In this document: in pieces, positions 6,570 to 16,382 of the stretch
Layout of the letters: each line of letters starts with the position of its first letter
Numbering within the stretch: the stretch's first letter is position 1
Origin: a bacterium
GTDB taxonomy: Bacteria > Pseudomonadota > Alphaproteobacteria > Rhizobiales > JAKIUO01
Direction: 5' to 3'
Length of the DNA stretch: 51,314 nucleotides
Assembly: GCA_024228495.1 (NCBI GenBank)
Contig: JAAETJ010000180.1
Span: forward strand, 1-51,314
Translations under genes and position numbers: made by a program
The notes under the pieces: model-generated
Databases searched by the model: none
Told to the model about the DNA's origin: nothing
Seen by the model: only the letters and a program-made list of their open reading frames with translations

Positions 6570-7514
6570 TTATGACGTGGTTAGAAAACCGGTACCAGCG
6601 ATCTCAAGCAACGCATCAGCAGCATCGAGAGACATTTCTTGCGCGTCTTGAAGCGGACCGACGCGGCTGGTTTCATGAGCTTGTGCGCCATCTGGTGACA
6701 AGACCATGCCGCGAAAGCTGATCTCCCCGTCAATGAGACGCGCAAGGCCAGCGATTGGCGTATGGCAATTGCCATCAAGATGCCTCAGAAAGACGCGTTC
6801 CATCATCACGCAATCAAAGGTTGCTTGATGATTGAGCGGCGCGACCAGCGCTACCATTTGCGTATCATCCTCGCGGATCTGCAAACCAATAGCCCCTTGC
6901 GCCACGGCAGGCAGCATTTCGTCGGTTTCAATCAACGAGGTGATCTTGTCTTCATAGCCCAGGCGCAGCAATCCGGCATTGGCGAGAAGGGTGGCATCGG
7001 CAACGCCTTCATCTAGTTTTTTCAAACGAGTCTGGACATTGCCGCGATAGTTGATGACCTTGATGTCCGGGCGCAGACGGCGTACTTGTGCCTGACGGCG
7101 CAGGCTCGAGGTGCCAACCACAGCACCTTGCGGCAGGTCCATCAGTTTTTGTGCCTTGAAACTCATAAAGGCGTCGCGCACATCTTCGCGCTTTAGCAGA
7201 GCTGGAATGACCAAGCCATCGGGCAATAGCGTAGCCACATCTTTCATGGAATGAACCGCAAGATCTATTTCATCATCGGTAAGGGCTTCTTCGATTTCCT
7301 TTGTAAACAGCCCCTTGCCACCAAAATCGCGCAAGGCCTTGTCCTGAATACGGTCGCCTGCCGAGGTCTTCTTGATGATTTCGAAACGATCTTCTTCAAG
7401 TCCATGAGCCTTCATCAACAAGGACCTGGTCTCCAAGGCCTGCGCCAGCGCCAATGGGCTTGAACGGGTACCGATGCGAATGGGGCGATCAGTTGGAAAG
7501 TCTTGTGGGGGCAA
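6570..7514 (-). CDS. hemC: Porphobilinogen deaminase (hydroxymethylbilane synthase)
   Basis: This 314-residue protein polymerises four porphobilinogen molecules into hydroxymethylbilane on a dipyrromethane cofactor. Family motifs are IGTRSSPLALAQ at the N-terminus, KTSAGDRIQDK, GKGLFTKEIEEAL, DLAVHSMKDV, VVGTSSLRRQAQ and LDGNCHTPIAG; the Cys in the last one is the cofactor attachment site. The start is a TTG at 7514 with AAGGAG eight bases upstream. It heads the hemC-hemD operon and is divergent from tsaD. Confidence 0.96.
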   Translation of the reverse strand: MPPQDFPTDRPIRIGTRSSPLALAQALETRSLLMKAHGLEEDRFEIIKKTSAGDRIQDKALRDFGGKGLFTKEIEEALTDDEIDLAVHSMKDVATLLPDGLVIPALLKREDVRDAFMSFKAQKLMDLPQGAVVGTSSLRRQAQVRRLRPDIKVINYRGNVQTRLKKLDEGVADATLLANAGLLRLGYEDKITSLIETDEMLPAVAQGAIGLQIREDDTQMVALVAPLNHQATFDCVMMERVFLRHLDGNCHTPIAGLARLIDGEISFRGMVLSPDGAQAHETSRVGPLQDAQEMSLDAADALLEIAGTGFLTTS

Positions 7515-7665
7515 GTGCGGTTCTCCTTGGCGGAAACTGAATTAGCTATTGCGTGCATTTAGACCAACATTTAACACAAAGGCAATGAGGTTTGCGAGAG
7601 AGAACAAGTAGGATTGGTAATCAGGCGGTTTCTACATTCCATTCTGCTGTAAGGCTAGAATAATG

Positions 7666-7693
7666 TGTCATCCCGGCTTCCGCCGGGATGACA
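7666..7693. repeat. REP-like hairpin between hemC and tsaD
   Basis: TGTCATCCCGGC and GCCGGGATGACA form a perfect 12-bp inverted repeat with a TTCC loop. The GTCATCCCGGC-type palindrome is common between genes in proteobacteria (REP-like). It lies in the divergent intergenic region, with no T-run that would mark a terminator. Confidence 0.8.
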
Positions 7694-7785
7694 GCCTTGA
7701 GAAGGGTTTGAAGTTGTGAAAAAGGATGTGCACTTTGGATGAAAGTGATAAAAAGAACCTTTAAACTAGAGGTGTAAGGATAAAA

Positions 7786-8865
7786 ATGCCCCAACACCGT
7801 GTACTTGGAATAGAGACCAGTTGCGATGAGACGGCAGCGTCGGTTGTCGAGCGCGCACCTGACGGCAGCGCGTGCATTTTGTCCAATGTGGTGCGCTCGC
7901 AGATTGACGAGCACAAGGCCTTTGGCGGCGTTGTGCCTGAAATTGCCGCGCGTGCGCATGTGGATTTGCTGGACAAGCTGGTTGAACAGGCCATGGCGGA
8001 AGCGGGGCTTTCCTTTGAGCAACTGGATGGGGTTGCTGTTACATCAGGCCCCGGGCTGATTGGCGGCTTGATGGTGGGGCTGATGACCGCCAAGGCCATT
8101 TGTTTTGCCAGCGATATTCCCCTTCTTGGTATCAATCATCTGGAAGGACATGCCTTGACCCCGGGGTTAAGCGATGGAGTTAAGCCGCCTTATCTCTTGT
8201 TACTCGTGTCCGGCGGGCATACGCAGGTACAGATCGTCCATGATGTGGGGAGTTATGAGCGGCTTGGAACAACGGTGGATGATGCCCTTGGCGAAGCTTT
8301 TGACAAAGTCGCCAAATTATTGGGCCTCGACTATCCCGGTGGGCCACAAGTCGCACGCATGGCATTGCAAGGAGATGATAAACGATTTTCTTTTCCGCAG
8401 CCCATGAAAGGTCGCCAGGAGCTAAATTTTTCCTTTTCGGGTCTTAAAACGGCGGTGCGTCAGCAAGCCATGAAGCTGGCCCCCTTATCCGATCAGGATA
8501 TCAAGGATTTGTGCGCTTCGTTTGAGCGAGCCGCCAGTGAAGCGGTGATTGACCGGGTAGGGCGCTGCATGCAAGCCTATGAAAGTGCAATGGTACCTGA
8601 GACGCCGCGCCGATTGGTTGTGGCGGGCGGGGTGGCCGCCAATCAACGATTGCGAGCAGCGCTGGCGCAACTTGCCGGTGATAGAGGCTTCACGTTTGAC
8701 GTGCCCCCCATTGATCTTTGTACCGACAATGCGGCGATGATCGCCTATGCGGGGCTTGAGCATCTGGTGCGTGGCAACACGGACGCTCTTGATTTATCAG
8801 CTCGCGCCCGCTGGCCGCTTGATGAAACGGCCCCACGGGTATCAGGCGCTGGCATAAAGGCCTGA
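7786..8865 (+). CDS. tsaD: tRNA N6-adenosine threonylcarbamoyltransferase
   Basis: This 359-residue cytoplasmic enzyme (formerly Gcp/YgjD) transfers the threonylcarbamoyl group to A37 of ANN-decoding tRNAs together with TsaB and TsaE. Motifs are [14 protein letters not shown] at the N-terminus, [29 protein letters not shown] near residue 118 (metal-binding His pair), [17 protein letters not shown], and [12 protein letters not shown] plus [12 protein letters not shown] near the C-terminus. A start at 7786 with AAGGA upstream is clear. It is followed after 19 bp by gpsA on the same strand, a common alphaproteobacterial pairing. Confidence 0.97.
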   Translation: MPQHRVLGIETSCDETAASVVERAPDGSACILSNVVRSQIDEHKAFGGVVPEIAARAHVDLLDKLVEQAMAEAGLSFEQLDGVAVTSGPGLIGGLMVGLMTAKAICFASDIPLLGINHLEGHALTPGLSDGVKPPYLLLLVSGGHTQVQIVHDVGSYERLGTTVDDALGEAFDKVAKLLGLDYPGGPQVARMALQGDDKRFSFPQPMKGRQELNFSFSGLKTAVRQQAMKLAPLSDQDIKDLCASFERAASEAVIDRVGRCMQAYESAMVPETPRRLVVAGGVAANQRLRAALAQLAGDRGFTFDVPPIDLCTDNAAMIAYAGLEHLVRGNTDALDLSARARWPLDETAPRVSGAGIKA

Positions 8866-8884
8866 TCAGCTAAAGGAGAGATAA

Positions 8885-9907
8885 ATGAGCATGCAGAAAA
8901 TCGGTGTTGTGGGAGCGGGAGCCTGGGGGACGGCGCTGGCCCAGACTTTGACATCGGCTGGGCGTGATGTGACTTTGTGGGCGTACGAAAAAGACGAGGT
9001 ATCTTTGATCCTTGAGCATCAGGAAAATAAGACTTATCTGCCTGGCATCCGCCTTGATCCAGCGATCCAAGTGACCAATGACCTTGCTCAAATTGCTGAT
9101 AATGATGCTTTGTTGATGGTAGTGCCAGCTCAATTCATGCGCGGCACGGCCACACAATTGGCCGCTCATCTCAAACCTAATACGCCAACCGTTATTTGCT
9201 CCAAGGGCATTGAGCAGGGCAGCGGCAAATTATTGACGCAAGTGTTGGAAGCAAGTTTGCCAAAGGCGACCATCGCGGCCTTGTCAGGACCAAGTTTCGC
9301 GATCGAAGTTGCGCGCGGTTTGCCTGCTGCTGTGACCCTTGCTTGCGAAGACACGCAACTTGGAGCACAACTCGCTGCAGCCATCGCCCATAGAAATTTC
9401 CGGGTTTATCTGTCGGACGATCTGATGGGCGTCGAGGTTGGCGGCGCCATCAAGAACGTTCTCGCCATCGCGGCGGGAATTGTCGAGGGCAAGCAGCTTG
9501 GCAAAAGCGCCCATGCCGCGGTGATCACCAGAGGTTTTGCCGAATTGATGCGCTTTGCTCTTGCCTTTGGGGCCAAACGAGAAACAATGGATGGTTTATC
9601 GGGTCTTGGGGATCTCGTGCTCACCTGTTCATCACCAACCTCGCGCAATATGTCCTTTGGTCATGCATTGGGCGGGGGAACGAGTGTCAGCGATATTCTG
9701 GCAGCTCGCAACAGTGTCACCGAGGGCATGTATACCGCTATTCCCGTCACTCGTATCGCCCGTGAAAAAGGCATCGAAATGCCAATCTGCGAAGCCGTAC
9801 GCAATATCATCTGGGGCGGTGTTGAGGGGTATGATTATCCGGCCCTTAGCGTCGATGCCGCCATTGAGGGCCTGCTGTCCCGCCCCATACGCGGAGAAAA
9901 GGAATAG
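8885..9907 (+). CDS. gpsA: NAD(P)-dependent glycerol-3-phosphate dehydrogenase
   Basis: This 340-residue enzyme reduces dihydroxyacetone phosphate to sn-glycerol-3-phosphate for phospholipid synthesis. It has the Rossmann motif VVGAGAWGTALA at the N-terminus, LMVVPAQ near residue 78, ICSKGIE, ALSGPSFAIEVARGLP, VEVGGAIKNVLAIAAG with the catalytic Lys, and GLSGLGDLVLTCSS. Length and motifs are normal for the family. The ribosome binding site AAAGGAGAG precedes the ATG at 8885; the ATG at 8891 is an alternative. It is the second gene of the tsaD-gpsA unit. Downstream a perfect palindrome at 9965-9983 (CCAAGGGATGATCCCTTGG) may help end transcription, but it lacks a T-run. Confidence 0.97.
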   Translation: MSMQKIGVVGAGAWGTALAQTLTSAGRDVTLWAYEKDEVSLILEHQENKTYLPGIRLDPAIQVTNDLAQIADNDALLMVVPAQFMRGTATQLAAHLKPNTPTVICSKGIEQGSGKLLTQVLEASLPKATIAALSGPSFAIEVARGLPAAVTLACEDTQLGAQLAAAIAHRNFRVYLSDDLMGVEVGGAIKNVLAIAAGIVEGKQLGKSAHAAVITRGFAELMRFALAFGAKRETMDGLSGLGDLVLTCSSPTSRNMSFGHALGGGTSVSDILAARNSVTEGMYTAIPVTRIAREKGIEMPICEAVRNIIWGGVEGYDYPALSVDAAIEGLLSRPIRGEKE

Positions 9908-10090
9908 GTTACGGTGAAGGTGAAGGGAATGTCCTCGCCGGACGAGCGTGCTACGCGCATAGCACCAAGGGATGATCCCTTGGAACCTATTAAAATGAGA
10001 ATGCAAGGGGCTCGCCCTTTGCCGCCAACTGCGCATGATTTCTGTCCGAAAGGATCTGCCAGCAAGGGTAAATACTCTCAAGCAATATAG

Positions 10091-11320
10091 CTATCTCATT
10101 ATATCATGCTCCGGCGTGGAGCTAATTTTGTGGATAGCGAGATCGGCGCCCATATGCTCTTCTTCGGGGGTGAGGCGAATGCCGACGAGGCGTTTTAGTT
10201 CGCCATAGATCAACAGGCCGGCGATGCCACCAAAAGCGGCTCCTCCAAGCGATCCCATAAGTTGCGCTCCAAAGCTCACATTACCCAGGCCGCCCAGTAC
10301 CTTGAGACCGAAAATACCGGCCGCGATGCCACCCCATAATCCGCACATGCCATGCAAGGCCCAAACGCCCAGCACGTCGTCAAGCTTCCAGTCATTATGA
10401 CATTTCTGGAACAAATAGACGAACAGGGTACCAGCCACGCCGCCAACAATGAACGAGCCGATGGGGTGCATGATATCGGAGCCCGCGCAAACGGCGACAA
10501 GGCCAGCCAGCGCGCCATTGTGAATAAAGCCAGGATCATTGCGGCCAACAATCAGCGCCGACAAAATGCCCCCTACCATGGCCATTAGCGAATTGAGTGC
10601 TACAAGCCCTGAGATGTCCTTGACCGAGCCAGCGGTCATGACGTTAAAACCAAACCAGCCGATGCACAAAAGCCAGGAGCCAAGGGCTAGCCAGGGTAGT
10701 GAAGAGGGGGGAATGGCGACGACTTTACCCTTGGCATTGTAATGATCCTGGCGCGCGCCAAGAGCCCAAACTGCCGATAGGGCAATCCAGCCGCCAAAAG
10801 CATGCACAACAATCGAACCGGCGAAATCCCTGAACGGATGCCCGAAGGTCGCTTTCATCCAGTCTTGCAGCCCGTAATTGCCGTTCCATACGATGCCCTC
10901 CAATAGAGGATAGGCGAGACCTACAATGAGTGCAGTGGCGGCGACTTGTGGCCAGAATTTGGCGCGTTCCGCAATGCCCCCCGATATGATGGCCGGAATA
11001 GCAGCCGCGAAGGTCGCAAGAAAGAAGAATTTGACGAGGCTCAAGCCTTGGTTGGCAAAGCCCTCACCAACCCCGGAAATTGATAGGGCGTTGCTAAAGA
11101 AATTCACCCCATAGGCGATGGTGTAGCCGATGAAGAAATACATGGTTGTGGAGACGGCGAAATCGACAAGGATTTTCACTAACGCATTGACCTGATTTTT
11201 GTGGCGCACTGTGCCGACCTCAAGAAACGCAAACCCCGCATGCATGGCAAAAACCAGAATGGCTCCCAGCAGGACAAAGAACACATCAATGCCGAGCAAT
11301 GATTCCGCAGTTTTCTCCAT
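10091..11320 (-). CDS. amt: Ammonium transporter (second Amt)
   Basis: This 409-residue Amt/MEP/Rh channel protein conducts ammonium across the inner membrane. It has about eleven TM segments, GFAFLEVGTVRHKN in the first TM pair, the DFAGSIVVHAFGGWIAL block that carries the first conserved pore His, and the later DDVLGVWALHGMCGLWGG block with the second His. Unlike the Amt encoded next to glnK, it has no cleavable signal sequence and is about 50 residues shorter. It begins at the ATG at 11320 with AAGGAAAG upstream. It is probably transcribed on its own, because a terminator lies ahead of it at 11507-11543. Confidence 0.92.
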   Translation of the reverse strand: MEKTAESLLGIDVFFVLLGAILVFAMHAGFAFLEVGTVRHKNQVNALVKILVDFAVSTTMYFFIGYTIAYGVNFFSNALSISGVGEGFANQGLSLVKFFFLATFAAAIPAIISGGIAERAKFWPQVAATALIVGLAYPLLEGIVWNGNYGLQDWMKATFGHPFRDFAGSIVVHAFGGWIALSAVWALGARQDHYNAKGKVVAIPPSSLPWLALGSWLLCIGWFGFNVMTAGSVKDISGLVALNSLMAMVGGILSALIVGRNDPGFIHNGALAGLVAVCAGSDIMHPIGSFIVGGVAGTLFVYLFQKCHNDWKLDDVLGVWALHGMCGLWGGIAAGIFGLKVLGGLGNVSFGAQLMGSLGGAAFGGIAGLLIYGELKRLVGIRLTPEEEHMGADLAIHKISSTPEHDIMR

Positions 11321-11506
11321 GATTTAATAACTTTCCTTGAAACGATTTTTGTTTTTTCTTGAAATCCTTATGGTTTTTGATTGTTTTAGAGGATTTAGCG
11401 CGTAAAACGCAAAGGATTTTTATGAAAGAGGGGAGTTTGGAAATCGAAGGCCCCGAAAATCTTGTTGCGTGATCTTGAATGCGGGGCTTTGACGCGGACA
11501 GCCATG

Positions 11507-11543
11507 AAAAGTGGGTGGCATCCGTGTTGGTTGGATGCCACCC
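11507..11543 (-). terminator. Rho-independent terminator after the 30-residue peptide gene
   Basis: GGGTGGCATCC (11513-11523) and GGATGCCACCC (11533-11543) form a perfect 11-bp stem with a 9-base loop. On the minus strand the stem is followed by ACTTTT. It lies 26 bp beyond the stop of the small gene at 11570-11662 and before the second amt gene, so it separates two transcripts. Confidence 0.75.
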
Positions 11544-11569
11544 ATTATTCTGCGTCGGGGGGACGTAAG

Positions 11570-11662
11570 TTAGTAGGTTAGGCCTGCCAGTACATATCCG
11601 GCTGTAATAGTCGCGAATAGTCCGGAGATTGACCAAAGTATTAACCAGTTATCCGATTTCAT
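11570..11662 (-). CDS. Predicted 30-residue membrane peptide
   Basis: Reading the minus strand from the ATG at 11662 gives MKSDNWLILWSISGLFATIT followed by AGYVLAGLTY and a TAA at 11570-11572. A strong AAAGGAGAG site lies five to six bases upstream of the ATG, and a rho-independent terminator lies 26 bp beyond the stop. One hydrophobic helix spans most of the length, so it should sit in the inner membrane. No family is recognised. Similar single-helix peptides act as small subunits or regulators of membrane complexes (CydX, KdpF and AcrZ are known examples). Its place between two ammonium transporter genes suggests, without proof, a link to one of them. The evidence is signals and hydropathy only. 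Confidence 0.55.
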   Translation of the reverse strand: MKSDNWLILWSISGLFATITAGYVLAGLTY

Positions 11663-12011
11663 CGTAGCTCTCCTTTCCTTCTCATACCCGCAGTACGCGA
11701 AGTCTTTTTAATAGGCATGTCGAGATACGCAAAACAACAAGGGTCCAGCAAGTGTAAAAAATTGGGGGATCCTTGCCGACATTCCCTGCTGTTACAATAT
11801 GTCGCACTTGGTGGGTTTGCAAGAATTTATTAGTAAATGAAGTTTTTTCCTTGTGAAGTTCAATTTTACCAACACTAAAAGTCAGATATTTTCTCTCTTT
11901 AATGCGAAAATAGTGTTGCAACCCAATAATGGTTATTTTTTGTTGTCAATTGGTTCCCGCAGTAATTGTTTAAAAAAGGCTCATCTGCTCGGCACATGCT
12001 CGACATGGTGA
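11663..12011. other. Intergenic region upstream of the 30-residue peptide gene
   Basis: About 350 bases without a further gene, between the small peptide gene and the terminator of glnK-amtB. It is AT-rich and presumably holds the promoter of the peptide gene. No recognisable operator or repeat is seen. Confidence 0.5.
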
Positions 12012-12043
12012 CAAAAAAATGCCCGCCCAGTGGACGGGCATTT
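12012..12043 (-). terminator. Rho-independent terminator of glnK-amtB
   Basis: AAATGCCCG (12017-12025) pairs with CGGGCATTT (12035-12043) around a short loop that adds further pairs. On the minus strand the hairpin runs into seven consecutive T. It lies about 25 bp beyond the stop of amtB. Confidence 0.85.
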
Positions 12044-12068
12044 CTTGTTTTTCTGAGTTAGTGATGCT

Positions 12069-13448
12069 TTAAAATTTCTGCGATCCAGAACCAAACTCGG
12101 GATAGGCTTCAAGGCCAACTTCGGCTTTATCGAGACCCATTGCTTCATCTTCCAGAGATGGTCTGACACCGATTGTGTATTTCAGGAACAGCCAGACAAC
12201 CGAGCTGACCACGATCACGAAGCCAGCGACTGCGCCAACACCGATCGCCTGAGCAAGGAAGGTGGCGCCGCTATTGGTCAGTGGTACGGCCATTGTGCCC
12301 CAGATACCAGCCATCAGATGGACTGGAATAGCACCCACGACATCGTCGATTTTCATCTTATCGAGGAGTGGGACAGCAAATACGACAATGATGCCGCCGA
12401 TACTACCAATGATGATCGACCACAAAGGTGACGGGGTCAAAGGTTCAGCGGTGATGGCAACGAGGCCAGCCAGCGCACCGTTCAACGCGAAGGTCAAATC
12501 GACTTTGCCATAGATCAGCTGATTGAGGATGATCGCTGCAACAACACCGCCACAAGCGGCAAGGTTTGTATTGACGAAGATACGTGAAACGTCAGCCGCA
12601 TCAGATACAGTACCCATAGCAAGCTGTGATGCGCCGTTAAAGCCGAACCAACCGAGCCACAAGATGAATGTACCAAGCGTCGCTAGAGCCATGTTGGACC
12701 CAGGGATTGGATGGATCATGCCATTTGAATGGAATTTGCCGGTTCTGGCACCAATGATGATGGCGCCTGTGAGAGCCGCCCAGCCACCGGTTGAATGAAC
12801 AAGGGTAGAACCGGCGAAATCCTGAAATTCAGCACCAGCGAAGGACTTGATCCAGCCTGTGTCGGCACCAGATGCGAGCCAGCCTGCGCCCCATTTCCAG
12901 GCACCAATGATGGGATAGATGAAGCCCGTGAGGACAACAACAAACAACAGGAACGGCCAAAGCTTGACGCGTTCGGCAACGGTTCCTGATACGATTGAAG
13001 CGGTCGTTGCACAGAACACCATCTGGAAGAACCAGTCGGAAGCAACAGAATAGCTACCGTCTCCAATGGCGCCTTTACCGGCATCTGGCCAGCTATAGGG
13101 TGTGAATGAACCAAGGAAACCGCCATCAACGCCGGTGTACATCAAGCTGTAACCAACAACCCAGTACATGAGACCGGCGATGGAATAGAGCGCAATGTTT
13201 TTGGTACATTGCATGGCAACGTTTTTGGTACGGACAAGGCCCGCTTCCAGCATCGCAAAGCCAGCGGCCATCCACATGACGAGAAATCCGCCAATCAGGA
13301 ATAGCAATGTATTGAAGATATTGGCGACTTCGGGGCTCACCGGTGGGGCCTTGGCAGCATCTTGAGCAAGTGCCGGCTCCATAATCATAAGTGAAGCAAC
13401 CGACATCAAGGCTGCTCCCATCATGGTCTTCCAAGAGTTGATACGCAT
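12069..13448 (-). CDS. amtB: Ammonium transporter AmtB with signal sequence
   Basis: This 459-residue Amt trimer subunit has an N-terminal signal peptide (MRINSWKTMMGAALMSVASL, ending near ALAQ) and then eleven TM segments. Key blocks are GFAMLEAGLVRTKN, DFAGSTLVHSTGGWAAL with the first pore His, and DDVVGAIPVHLMAGIWGT with the second. The start at 13448 has GAGGGAAC upstream, while the longer open frame to 13613 runs through glnK and is not used. It lies 28 bp after glnK and ends in a strong terminator, so the two form the classic glnK-amtB operon, in which uridylylation-free GlnK plugs the channel under nitrogen excess. Confidence 0.95.
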   Translation of the reverse strand: MRINSWKTMMGAALMSVASLMIMEPALAQDAAKAPPVSPEVANIFNTLLFLIGGFLVMWMAAGFAMLEAGLVRTKNVAMQCTKNIALYSIAGLMYWVVGYSLMYTGVDGGFLGSFTPYSWPDAGKGAIGDGSYSVASDWFFQMVFCATTASIVSGTVAERVKLWPFLLFVVVLTGFIYPIIGAWKWGAGWLASGADTGWIKSFAGAEFQDFAGSTLVHSTGGWAALTGAIIIGARTGKFHSNGMIHPIPGSNMALATLGTFILWLGWFGFNGASQLAMGTVSDAADVSRIFVNTNLAACGGVVAAIILNQLIYGKVDLTFALNGALAGLVAITAEPLTPSPLWSIIIGSIGGIIVVFAVPLLDKMKIDDVVGAIPVHLMAGIWGTMAVPLTNSGATFLAQAIGVGAVAGFVIVVSSVVWLFLKYTIGVRPSLEDEAMGLDKAEVGLEAYPEFGSGSQKF

Positions 13449-13476
13449 TTTTTTAAGTTCCCTCTTCCGTTTATTT

Positions 13477-13935
<459 letters not shown>

Positions 13936-13940
13936 TTAAG

Positions 13941-13956
13941 TTCAAGAGCTGTGCCA
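13941..13956 (-). promoter_or_regulatory. Probable sigma-54 (-24/-12) promoter of glnK-amtB
   Basis: On the minus strand this reads TGGCACAGCTCTTGAA. It matches the sigma-54 consensus TGGCAC-N5-TTGC-W except that the C of the -12 GC doublet is A. It lies about 125 bp upstream of the glnK start, the usual place for NtrC-controlled transcription of this operon. No NtrC sites were identified with confidence. Confidence 0.6.
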
Positions 13957-14162
13957 GCTTTTAAAAGACCGCTAACAGATTGAATTTTCAGTATAAAATA
14001 TGAATGATAATTTTGTGAGTGTATGCGGAGCTTCCTGGGCTGCATAAAAAATAGTCAGAATCGAAAAAATGGATAATTTTTGGTCACTTGTGCGGGACTG
14101 TAGTTTTGAACGTTCAACACCAACTAACTGTCATTCCCAGGCAATCGCTATCCCCGCTCCCT

Positions 14163-14283
14163 TCGTCATGCCCGGACAAGCGGGTCGCAGATCCGGGTAT
14201 CCATTTGGAGGGCGTGGGACTGGTCCCTGTGGATCGCATAAATGGATCTCTGGGTCGTCGCTACACTAGACCGGTGATGACGA
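14163..14283. repeat. Imperfect palindromic REP-like element
   Basis: The outer arms TCGTCATGCCCGG (14163-14175) and CCGGTGATGACGA (14271-14283) are nearly complementary. Inside, GGGTATCCATTT pairs loosely with AAATGGATCTCTGGG. GTCATGCCCGG / ATCCGGG / ATCCA elements of this design are common intergenic repeats in alphaproteobacteria. It sits between the glnK promoter and the end of the protease gene. Confidence 0.7.
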
Positions 14284-14405
14284 AGGGGATCAGGCTTGTC
14301 CTTAGCAAGCAGCCCGAGTTTTATTTGACGCACCGGGTATATACGGTCATCAATTGTTATTTTCGAGCGAATGAACCAGCCGATGAGCTTGTGAATTGCC
14401 ACTAG

Positions 14406-16382
14406 CTAACGGATGATCTTGCCGTTCTCGCGCACGCACATATTGGCTTTGATGGTCACGTCCTCGTCGGGAAGACGGCAGGTCACATAGTCGTCAGGCT
14501 TGATACCAGCGGGAATTTTATCAGCAGTTCTACGAATTGGAAAACGTGCGAACTTGTCGACAAAATTATCATTTGACTGGCAATTGTGCAGCCGTTTGTT
14601 TTTAGGACCACCAGCGACAAATAAAGCATGGCCACGTACGAGATGACAATGTGTGGCTTTGTAATACAGGTGTGGATCACCAAGCTGAGTTTTGGCGAAT
14701 GTTTCCAGTCTTCGCAAAATACCAGTGCGTGGCAACCCCGTCACAGCAATATCATTGTTGCGCTCAAAAGCGCGTATTGCCTTGCTGGTCTTTTGCGTAA
14801 ACTGCCCATCCAGCCTGCCAACGGTATAACCCAGAAAATCCAGTATGGTTTTCATGCTTTTTATTCGGTTACCAGAGAGCTGTTTATGCCCTAGCTCCTC
14901 ATCACATTTTTCTGCGGTGGTCTGGCTAACCCGTTTTTTAGCTGTCAAATAGCAAGTCACTTGTTCGTTTGGCGCAACAGTCTGCTTACTCCATACGGGA
15001 AGCTTTTGCAAAAAGGCAATCTGACCTCGCGACAACAGGCAAGCACTCAACTCCATTCTTTGTTTTTTGATCCAACCACGTAACCGTGTTCGGGGAATAT
15101 CGAGGCATATAATCTGTTTTTTAACATCAGATCGAAAACGCCGTGGCAGACGATCCAGTCGCTTTCCCATATATCTCAGATTTTCCAAAACCTGCTGGTT
15201 CGGTTGCCCCGTATCACGCATGCCAATCCGTTTTTGAACAGCTTGGATAGCTCGAATGCTCATTGGACCCATGGCGCCATCAATAGGCCCTGGGTCAAAA
15301 CCAGCTCTAGTCAGAAGAGATTGCACCTCCCTTACGGTTTTTCGCTCAAGATAAATGGTGTTGGATTTTATTGATTGAGCATAGCGCTTAAATGCATGCG
15401 AACTAACGCCCAGACCTATCTTTGACGTAAATTTTTTCCGAACAACCCGCTTACCTTTTTTCCAAAGACGATAGCGCTGACGAAAACCGACATTGATACC
15501 AATGACGCTGACGCCCTTGTCTGTCTCGACCAATATTGGTGATCCTGATGAACCTGACGAAATATCACAGGTATGATACAGCTGGTTTTTTGACGATTTT
15601 CGACTAGGCCTCACTGAACAATTTCTTGAAATGAGAAGCCCGGCATTTGGCTTGTCGCCATGATAACCGGCAATGAAAATACGTTTTTGACGATTAGCCT
15701 TGCGCAATTCTTTGTCACTCAGAGTCAATAATTCAAGCCCTCTTTGACAGATAGGCATACGCAATCTGGCCACCGCCCAATCTTTTAATAAAAAGCGTTG
15801 CGAGCGCGAGAAACGAGAATTTCCAGAAGTAACTTGCCGGGCCATACCCTCTTCGTTGAGACCAGCTAGAAACGAATGTCGCGGGGCATCATTCTTATCA
15901 TGGAATTTTTGGTATAACTGCCACATTGCGAGAGACTTTTGCTCTTTTGTCACCCCCTTGAGCTTTGTACTTGCAATATGATATTTTGCCGGAACAAGTA
16001 TAAATTTAAGATTATCTATCGCCACTCCCCATTTTTTTTTCTTTCTACTCAGCACACAATGGGAAGCCGTAGCAATCGCTCGCTCGCCAATACAAAACGC
16101 CGTGCAAGATCTGGATTTTTTTTGATCTATCAGCAAGCCGATCTGATCGGCCAACCAAAAATTTTTCGGCGCTACCGGGGTGCGATCATCACGTCCGAAA
16201 ATCACAACGCGTGGTTTCGCCTTACGTTTTTTTGCAATTGTGACGATCACTTCATCTGATGCACTAACCTGATTGAGAAGGACAGTATCTGCCAATACCG
16301 AACTCATCTGTAATATCGATAGCAAACCAATTGTGAGTGCATATTTTATTGTAAATTTTTTGAAAAACCTTCCGCTTATCAA
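14406..16382 (-). CDS. Secreted trypsin-like serine protease with two peptidoglycan-binding-like repeats
   Basis: This 658-residue protein has an N-terminal signal segment (hydrophobic around residues 12-31). A trypsin fold follows with the triad visible as TASHC (His near residue 107), LLKDWAVARL (Asp near 200) and SSGSSGSP (Ser near 275). Two PGB1-like repeats come next: VQSLLTRAGFDPGPIDGAMG near residue 353 and ILDFLGYTVGRLDGQFTQKT near residue 525. Between and after them are Cys-rich segments without a known family. The protein is very basic (many KKK/RKR runs). The likely place of action is the periplasm or cell wall; substrates are unknown. It stands alone, with a REP-like element beyond its 3' end. 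The protease fold is well supported, the peptidoglycan binding reasonably so. Confidence 0.75.
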   Translation of the reverse strand: MISGRFFKKFTIKYALTIGLLSILQMSSVLADTVLLNQVSASDEVIVTIAKKRKAKPRVVIFGRDDRTPVAPKNFWLADQIGLLIDQKKSRSCTAFCIGERAIATASHCVLSRKKKKWGVAIDNLKFILVPAKYHIASTKLKGVTKEQKSLAMWQLYQKFHDKNDAPRHSFLAGLNEEGMARQVTSGNSRFSRSQRFLLKDWAVARLRMPICQRGLELLTLSDKELRKANRQKRIFIAGYHGDKPNAGLLISRNCSVRPSRKSSKNQLYHTCDISSGSSGSPILVETDKGVSVIGINVGFRQRYRLWKKGKRVVRKKFTSKIGLGVSSHAFKRYAQSIKSNTIYLERKTVREVQSLLTRAGFDPGPIDGAMGPMSIRAIQAVQKRIGMRDTGQPNQQVLENLRYMGKRLDRLPRRFRSDVKKQIICLDIPRTRLRGWIKKQRMELSACLLSRGQIAFLQKLPVWSKQTVAPNEQVTCYLTAKKRVSQTTAEKCDEELGHKQLSGNRIKSMKTILDFLGYTVGRLDGQFTQKTSKAIRAFERNNDIAVTGLPRTGILRRLETFAKTQLGDPHLYYKATHCHLVRGHALFVAGGPKNKRLHNCQSNDNFVDKFARFPIRRTADKIPAGIKPDDYVTCRLPDEDVTIKANMCVRENGKIIR

